From contig NC_017045.1 in the NCBI RefSeq assembly GCF_000252855.1, positions 62,001 through 126,000 of the forward strand: a stretch of DNA of 64,000 bases, written 5' to 3'. How positions within the stretch are numbered: position 1 is the first letter of the stretch; every line of letters begins with the position of its first letter. The notes beneath the pieces are model-generated. The model had not been told where the DNA came from, did not search any database, and worked only from the letters and a program-made list of their open reading frames with translations. The stretch is from Riemerella anatipestifer ATCC 11845 = DSM 15868. GTDB lineage: Bacteria > Bacteroidota > Bacteroidia > Flavobacteriales > Weeksellaceae. A program made the translations under genes and the position numbers. This document shows positions 59,574-64,000 of this stretch, piece by piece.

Positions 59574-59585
59574 TAACCAATAACT

Positions 59586-59816
59586 ATGAGTACATTTAAT
59601 TTTTCAGAATTTCTGATGCAAAAAGGATTTACTTTTACTAATTACGGAAGCCATAATTTATACGAGCTTTCCAGAGACGGACACGATTACTGCGTGAATT
59701 TACAAGGAGAAGTAATGACCACCAATGAAAGTAAAACAAAGGATTTAAAAGTGGATATTCCTATTCCTAAAAATAAAGCGGAAGCCGAAAGGTGGTTTAA
59801 AAAAATTCTTGGATAA
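59586..59816 (+). CDS. Hypothetical small protein
   Basis: This 76-residue protein follows the HTH-like gene by 12 nt and ends in front of a terminator. The pattern FSEFLMQKGFTFTNYGSHNL then LSRDGHDYCVNLQGEVMTTN is not familiar to me. No signal peptide. Confidence 0.62.
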   Translation: MSTFNFSEFLMQKGFTFTNYGSHNLYELSRDGHDYCVNLQGEVMTTNESKTKDLKVDIPIPKNKAEAERWFKKILG

Positions 59817-59821
59817 TATTA

Positions 59822-59848
59822 AAAAAGCCCTTAAATAGGGGGCTTTTT
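59822..59848 (+). terminator. Intrinsic terminator
   Basis: AAAAAGCCC pairs with GGGCTTTTT around a short loop right after the 76-residue gene. Confidence 0.8.
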
Positions 59849-59850
59849 AT

Positions 59851-59921
59851 TTGTACGATTAAATAAATTATCGTAAATTTGTAGGGTAACTGAAAGTCAG
59901 TTATGCGAGTTCGCACCTCGC
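59851..59921 (+). promoter_or_regulatory. Promoter and structured leader before small genes
   Basis: TTG (59851-59853), 20 nt, TAAATTTG (59874-59881), then two hairpins: TAACTG/CAGTTA (59887-59903) and GCGAG/CTCGC (59905-59921). It may be a leader of the small genes or a short RNA of its own. Confidence 0.55.
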
Positions 59922-59945
59922 TTGTTTAACTTTAACCAAAAATCA

Positions 59946-60044
59946 ATGAAATTCAGATTTGAATTGAGTTTTAGAAAGTTGAAAAGAGGTTTTAAAATCA
60001 GGTTGTTGGTCGCAATCAAAGATTTATTAAAACTAATTTTCTAA
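59946..60044 (+). CDS. Very small basic protein, 32 residues
   Basis: An ATG-started frame of 32 residues (MKFRFELSFRKLKRGFKIR then a hydrophobic end). It is strongly basic and amphipathic. It lies behind a clear promoter and leader and before the small membrane protein gene. Short length makes chance possible. Confidence 0.4.
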   Translation: MKFRFELSFRKLKRGFKIRLLVAIKDLLKLIF

Positions 60045-60100
60045 TTTCTAACTCGGTGGGGTTAAAATCCCACCTCATTGATTTTTCATAAAACAAAGTT

Positions 60101-60250
60101 ATGAAATATTTTTTAAAAAATATTCGTTCTAAATGGAAAGAAATAAACACGGAGGGTTACGAAAAAACTTTTGTTCTTGAGTTGTCTTTGGAGCAGATTA
60201 TTTTAATTGGCATTGCTGTAATTGGGCTTATATGGATAATGATAAAATAA
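60101..60250 (+). CDS. Small single-pass membrane protein, 49 residues
   Basis: Starts MKYFLKNIRSKWKEIN and ends with a hydrophobic helix (LIGIAVIGLIWIMIK). It overlaps the next gene by 19 bp. The basic N-terminus and single helix suggest an inner-membrane protein; a superinfection-exclusion or holin-modulating role is conceivable but unproved. Confidence 0.55.
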   Translation: MKYFLKNIRSKWKEINTEGYEKTFVLELSLEQIILIGIAVIGLIWIMIK

Positions 60251-60435
60251 AGGAACGGATTTTAGAAATCTTAGACCTATTTGGAATGACAGGAACAAAG
60301 GCGGCAGAAATTATGGGAGTGAAAGCCTCTACCTTTAATTGTAAAAAAAATGATAATAATCCCCGCCATTGGTTTAATCAAAAAAACCTTGATGATTTGG
60401 TTGCTTTTATTAAAAGGGAGGCGGAGAAGTTATGA
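60232..60435 (+). CDS. Small helix-turn-helix protein
   Basis: The 67-residue protein has MTGTKAAEIMGVKASTFNCK near residues 16-35, a helix-turn-helix-like pattern, and WFNQKNLDDLVAFIKRE after it. Similar tiny regulators are widespread in Bacteroidota phages. Its end overlaps the convergent minor head gene by 6 bp. Confidence 0.7.
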   Translation: MDNDKIKERILEILDLFGMTGTKAAEIMGVKASTFNCKKNDNNPRHWFNQKNLDDLVAFIKREAEKL

Positions 60436-61473
60436 AATTAATTTGGCGTTATTTTCTATCCACTCGGGTTTATACTTCCAATTCTTAAAGCGGTCTTTAT
60501 TGTCTTTAACCCACTGATTAAACTGCTTCGGTGTTGCTCCTATATAATATTTAGAGGTTTCAGGTGGCAGTTCTTGGTTGTTGTTGAGTTCCTTTATGAG
60601 TTCCTCATCGCTTTTTAAAATGGTTCTTCTGTGGCACATACAGCCAATATGCCACTTATTCCAGATGAAATTTTTAGGGTACCTTCCTGCTAACTCATCG
60701 CAAATGTCGTAAATCTTATGACTTGGGGATAAATGAATTTCTACGCCCACCACATCATTATTCTGCATTATTCTTATTTGTTCGCTGGTGCGGTAGGCGG
60801 TGTTAATTTCCTCCTTAGCTAATCGTAAAGCGTTTTTGTGTGCCGAACGGTAAACGCCCTGACCTGGATTATAATATTTGGCATTTTGACTTAATACTAA
60901 ATTGCCGTGCTTATCTCTTATCCTGCGATATAGTCTGTCGGGTTCGTTTAGGTTCTTTTTGATTTTACGAGCGAGTTCATTGGCACCCATTCCCTCCGAA
61001 AGGCTAACATCAATCGCCATCTCTAACTCGGACTTTACTTGTTGGGTAATACTCCAAACTCTTTCGGATAGTGTAAAATCGTTTATCTTTCGTTGCTGAA
61101 AAGAATGTAAGGCTTTCAGATTGTGAGGTGTTTTTGATACCTTTTCAATCTCTCGGATATAGGTTTCCTTGCTTAGTTTATGAGCTAACCTTTCCAAAGT
61201 AGCAATTCGCAAAACATTGTATTTTTCATTTGCGAATTGCCACTGTTTCTCCGTTCCTATATTGATAGTATTAAGCGTGTTTTTGTAATAAGAATCTAAA
61301 GCCTTTTCAATCTCCAGTAGTATTTTTTTATTATTGCGGAAGCGGTAAATCTTGTCTGTAATATCAGACTTAACCACCAAATATGAAACCCTTGCAATCA
61401 AACCATTGTAGATTTGTTCAAGGGTTCTTCCGTATTCCCTTACTCGTTTCCTGTGTAGCGTATCAAAGTCCAT
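60430..61473 (-). CDS. Phage minor head protein (SPP1 gp7 / Mu gpF-like)
   Basis: The 347-residue protein has a helical N-terminal part and a C-terminal head-morphogenesis domain (ARKIKKNLNEPDRLYRRIRD; EEINTAYRTSEQIRIMQNN; the Cys/His end HIGCMCHRRTI). It shares one base with the portal gene stop. It joins the portal in the procapsid. Confidence 0.85.
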   Translation of the reverse strand: MDFDTLHRKRVREYGRTLEQIYNGLIARVSYLVVKSDITDKIYRFRNNKKILLEIEKALDSYYKNTLNTINIGTEKQWQFANEKYNVLRIATLERLAHKLSKETYIREIEKVSKTPHNLKALHSFQQRKINDFTLSERVWSITQQVKSELEMAIDVSLSEGMGANELARKIKKNLNEPDRLYRRIRDKHGNLVLSQNAKYYNPGQGVYRSAHKNALRLAKEEINTAYRTSEQIRIMQNNDVVGVEIHLSPSHKIYDICDELAGRYPKNFIWNKWHIGCMCHRRTILKSDEELIKELNNNQELPPETSKYYIGATPKQFNQWVKDNKDRFKNWKYKPEWIENNAKLIS

Positions 61474-62831
61474 CAGATAGCGAATGATTTGCCATTAGCC
61501 AATTCGTTAATTCTATCGTCTTCCTCTTGTATTTGCTGCATCATTTCTTTTGGATTCTTAATGCCGAGTTTTTGCATAGCATATTCTTGCGAGTAGAGAG
61601 GCTTATTGCCATTAGCTTCCATTAAGAAACGAACAAACTCCGCCTCATTATTGATGATGAAAGGTGTAATAATTGGCTCTACATCTAAGTCATCATTCTT
61701 TAGTTTTACATTGAACATTTGCAGGTGCGACTTGATGATACTTGCTCTTCTTTGAAGGGCAGGAATATAAATAGCCAGCTTGTCCATTACCTTGAGGTGT
61801 GCCGATAAAAACAAAAATTCAGCATTGCTTCCTGCTAACATATTACCCAAACCTTTCATATTGTCAAAGCTAATATTTGGTGTAGCGGTAAAGTCGTGAA
61901 CATCTCGTTCTAAACGGTCGGTTTCTTCCGTGAGGCTTTGGTTAGCTTGGGGTTGATTGGCAAATTCAGCTTCCGCTCCTTCTTCTAACTGTAGTACACG
62001 CCCAGACTTGTCTTGTGATAACTGCCCTGTTACTTTGCCTTTTAGTTTTAAAATAGGAAAAGAAAAGCGGTCGTTGCTTTCTGCGGTGTTAGAATAAATG
62101 TGCTCCAATCTTTCAATGGCAGTTTGCACATCTGCCCACTCTACATTTTCCTGCTTGTAGTACACTATCGGAATTTTTCCTATTGCGTTAGGAATATCGC
62201 TTATTTTTTTCCATTCTTTTTCTTGTTCATATCTGATAATCCTTTCGTCTGTATAAACCTCAAAAATGGTTTTATTTCCATTCTTGAACTCCCGAGCAAA
62301 AGAAATAAGGTTGTCGTTTTCGTCAAATTTCGGATATAAGCTATAAATGTCAGGTGTCAAAACTTTAACCTTTAGCCTAAATTTTGCTCTAACCCCATAA
62401 TGTTCGTTAGGTTCATCGGTAAAATACCAAAGCTCGGCACATTCTGTAAATCGTCCCACAGAGGTTGCGATTTCCCTATCCACAAATTTCATCTTGTTTT
62501 TTTCAATAACCTTTAAAAAGGCTTTAAATAGCTCATCGTCCTCGAGGTTATTCGTGTATTTGATAGGTTCGCCACATAAAAAGGTAGTTGCTATATTGAC
62601 TATCTTTTTTTGATAGGGAAGACCGATGCGATTAAGGGGTATGGTTACTTTTTGTTTTTGCTTATTTCCTTTTTCGTCTGTATAGTCTGACACCACCGTT
62701 CTATCCGGGTATTTTACCAAATCGGTAAAAATTTTATGCTTTTTTACTTCATATTGGGAGTTGAACAGCGTAATATCAGGCAAAGTACGCTCCCCTTTAT
62801 GTTTTTCTATTTCTTGAGCAATGGTATTCAT
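61473..62831 (-). CDS. Phage portal protein (SPP1 gp6 family)
   Basis: The 452-residue protein has the family plan: N-terminal LPYQKKIVNIATTFLCGEPI near residue 72, IATSVGRFTECAELWYF, the central GKIPIVYYKQENVEW, and a helical C-terminus with RASIIKSHLQMF. It forms the ring through which DNA enters. Late-type promoter copy 3 lies just upstream. Confidence 0.9.
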   Translation of the reverse strand: MNTIAQEIEKHKGERTLPDITLFNSQYEVKKHKIFTDLVKYPDRTVVSDYTDEKGNKQKQKVTIPLNRIGLPYQKKIVNIATTFLCGEPIKYTNNLEDDELFKAFLKVIEKNKMKFVDREIATSVGRFTECAELWYFTDEPNEHYGVRAKFRLKVKVLTPDIYSLYPKFDENDNLISFAREFKNGNKTIFEVYTDERIIRYEQEKEWKKISDIPNAIGKIPIVYYKQENVEWADVQTAIERLEHIYSNTAESNDRFSFPILKLKGKVTGQLSQDKSGRVLQLEEGAEAEFANQPQANQSLTEETDRLERDVHDFTATPNISFDNMKGLGNMLAGSNAEFLFLSAHLKVMDKLAIYIPALQRRASIIKSHLQMFNVKLKNDDLDVEPIITPFIINNEAEFVRFLMEANGNKPLYSQEYAMQKLGIKNPKEMMQQIQEEDDRINELANGKSFAI

Positions 62832-62853
62832 AATGATATATTAGTGATAATCA

Positions 62854-62943
62854 CAAAATTAACCATACCGAAAACCGCTAACAATAGCAACAGGGGAGGA
62901 TTTGACAGAAAAACTAAATTTTCGATTTTAAAAGCGTGTTTTA
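62854..62943 (-). promoter_or_regulatory. Late-type phage promoter, copy 3 (portal)
   Basis: ATTTTAAAA-GCGTG-TTTTA on the plus strand (62925-62943, centre 62936; the second arm is incomplete) lies upstream of TAATTTTG on the minus strand (62861-62854), again 75 bp away. CTATT starts 26 bp before the box. The palindrome ends just before the terminase stop codon. The portal start is 23 nt downstream of the box. Confidence 0.68.
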
Positions 62944-62944
62944 T

Positions 62945-64000
62945 TTACAAAATACTCGCAATCTGCTGTAAATCGTTTTGGATTGGTTCTTCAAGTTCTA
63001 TAAAGCCGTAACGAAGAGCGTCTATCAAGTGGTTATGTTTATCAATAGGGATACCTGCTTTTTTATCGTTCCAAGCGTAATTACGGAGTTCCTTTTTGAG
63101 ATTATAGCTGTTCTCGGTTACAATAATTTGATATTCTAAAATTTTTAAAATAGAGGCGGACACGATGCCAGGCTTTTTCTTTGTTGGTTTTATGTTTAAT
63201 CCTTTTTTACGCAAGTCCTCAATTAGTCGTGGCTCAGCACTATCGCCTACTATTAAATCATTTTCTCGGTCTATAAGGCTTTTATTTAGCAGATACAAAT
63301 CATCTGTTGAGAGTTGATTGTTTCCGTAATATTTCTCATCAGCATAGATAATTTTTCTTTTGTGGTCAATAGCTACCTTAACTAATGTATCTGGGTCTAT
63401 GCTAAATCCGTAATCTTGACCATAGCAGTAAGGAATAGATGTATCAAAGTCGCCTTCCTTCCAATTAGTAAAGATAACGCCCTCTGCCATATCAGCCCAC
63501 CTGCCTATGATTTTTTGAGCGTACTTGCTCTTATTAAATAGGACTTGGGCTAATTTACCGTTTATAGTACACTGCTCTATACTTTCCTGTTTTATACGTT
63601 CTATATTAGACAAGAATTGTTCCGACAAGTTCTCTATGTTGTCTAAATAGGTCGTGTGGATATGTAGGACATCGGGGTGGGTGCTTATCTGCACATCTAC
63701 ACCGTCAATCTGTACTATCTTGTGGGTGTTTTCAATGTATTTTTTATAAATAAAATGGTCGGAGTCGGTAGGGTTGAGTATCAGTATAACTCTTAACTGT
63801 TTATTTTTCTGACGAATGGATAGGATTAACTTTTCGTAATCTTCCTCGCTTTCCCACTCTTCCATTTCATCGCCCACGAAGGTGGTTATCCCTTGTATGG
63901 ATTTAAGGTTTGCCGTTTGGTTTCCTGACGAAGTTTTTATCCCTCTAAATAAAACACTACTTCCTGAAAATTTATTTAGTATTTCATTGTTTGTTACTGT
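62945..64000 (-). CDS. terL: Terminase large subunit, C-terminal part (partial)
   Basis: The frame is open to the window edge, giving 351 residues without the N-terminal Walker A. TTFVGDEMEEW holds the Walker B acid pair. The nuclease domain shows GQDYGFS, IVGDSAEPRLI and HNHLIDALRYGF, the acidic triad of Terminase_3-type enzymes. It packages DNA with the portal encoded next. The first Met inside the window is not the start. Confidence 0.9.
   Translation of the reverse strand, partial: TVTNNEILNKFSGSSVLFRGIKTSSGNQTANLKSIQGITTFVGDEMEEWESEEDYEKLILSIRQKNKQLRVILILNPTDSDHFIYKKYIENTHKIVQIDGVDVQISTHPDVLHIHTTYLDNIENLSEQFLSNIERIKQESIEQCTINGKLAQVLFNKSKYAQKIIGRWADMAEGVIFTNWKEGDFDTSIPYCYGQDYGFSIDPDTLVKVAIDHKRKIIYADEKYYGNNQLSTDDLYLLNKSLIDRENDLIVGDSAEPRLIEDLRKKGLNIKPTKKKPGIVSASILKILEYQIIVTENSYNLKKELRNYAWNDKKAGIPIDKHNHLIDALRYGFIELEEPIQNDLQQIASIL

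Larger units (their letters stand above)
34392..64000. mobile_element. Siphovirus-type prophage integrated at tRNA-Ser (right end outside the window)
   Basis: An integrase lies just downstream of the tRNA 3' end, followed by regulators, then lysis, tail, head and terminase genes, all minus strand. The order matches long non-contractile-tailed phages; no sheath or baseplate genes of contractile type were seen. The left attachment site probably lies within the 3' part of the tRNA, but the repeat that would define it lies beyond 64000. The structural frames are intact, so the phage may be functional. Replication genes are not in the window. Confidence 0.93.

Noticed and set aside
34392-64000. 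Contractile-tailed (myovirus) or Mu-like phage
   Set aside because: No sheath, baseplate wedge or transposase genes were seen; the gene order and integrase at a tRNA point to a siphovirus-type temperate phage.

Overview
The window looks like the chromosome of a low-GC member of Bacteroidota, family Weeksellaceae or close by (Riemerella, Chryseobacterium or Elizabethkingia type; Riemerella is my best guess, not proven). The reasons are the Bacteroidota promoter signature (TTG, about 19-21 nt, TAnnTTTG) in front of many genes, a btuB receptor followed by a BtuG-like surface lipoprotein, DUF3822 beside rsmD, GH3-family and BFN-family genes, and TonB-dependent receptors. No rRNA, insertion sequence or CRISPR array is visible.

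Positions 1-34180 are ordinary chromosome. In order: a coupled tsaE / alanine dehydrogenase / DUF4258-like / prephenate dehydrogenase cluster; a 42-bp tandem repeat in front of an unknown helical protein; a PAP2 phosphatase overlapping an EptA-type phosphoethanolamine transferase (likely lipid A remodelling); uvrA; a TonB receptor behind kdsA; rsmD and DUF3822; an SDR enzyme; etfBA; a BFN-UVR protein with a nucleoside permease; an ECF sigma factor with a membrane partner; a KefG/KefC-like potassium efflux pair; a cobalamin riboswitch with btuB and a BtuG-like lipoprotein; yihY and rlmH; two secreted surface proteins; an MFS exporter; a GH3 protein; trxB and crcB.

At tRNA-Ser(UGA) (34307-34391) a siphovirus-type prophage begins. 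It starts with a tyrosine integrase and runs past the right edge. Its late genes all lie on the minus strand and read right to left: large terminase (cut by the window edge), SPP1-type portal, minor head protein, scaffold, decoration-like protein, major capsid, connector genes, tail tube, tail chaperones with an apparent -1 frameshift, tape measure, distal tail, tail tip, then a lysis cassette (holin-like, unimolecular spanin, amidase). Plus-strand cargo interrupts this module at three places: small DNA-binding and membrane proteins (59307-60435); a surface lipoprotein, an Abi_2/HEPN gene and an antirepressor operon (51240-54116); and a higBA toxin-antitoxin pair (46218-46870).

The most interesting signals are non-coding. 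(1) Three minus-strand phage promoters share one architecture: a palindrome with ATTTTAAAA arms around GCGTG, a CTATT box, and a TAnnTTTG element whose first base lies exactly 75 bp from the palindrome centre each time. They stand in front of the portal, scaffold and tape-measure genes and look like a dedicated late-promoter class. (2) A roughly 148-nt RNA between the Abi gene and the antirepressor operon folds, by eye, as a pseudoknot; its 5' end repeats the first 12 nt around the start codon of the downstream gene. (3) Several other small promoter-plus-terminator units in the prophage look like small RNAs. All of these were read by eye; no folding, alignment or database search was run.
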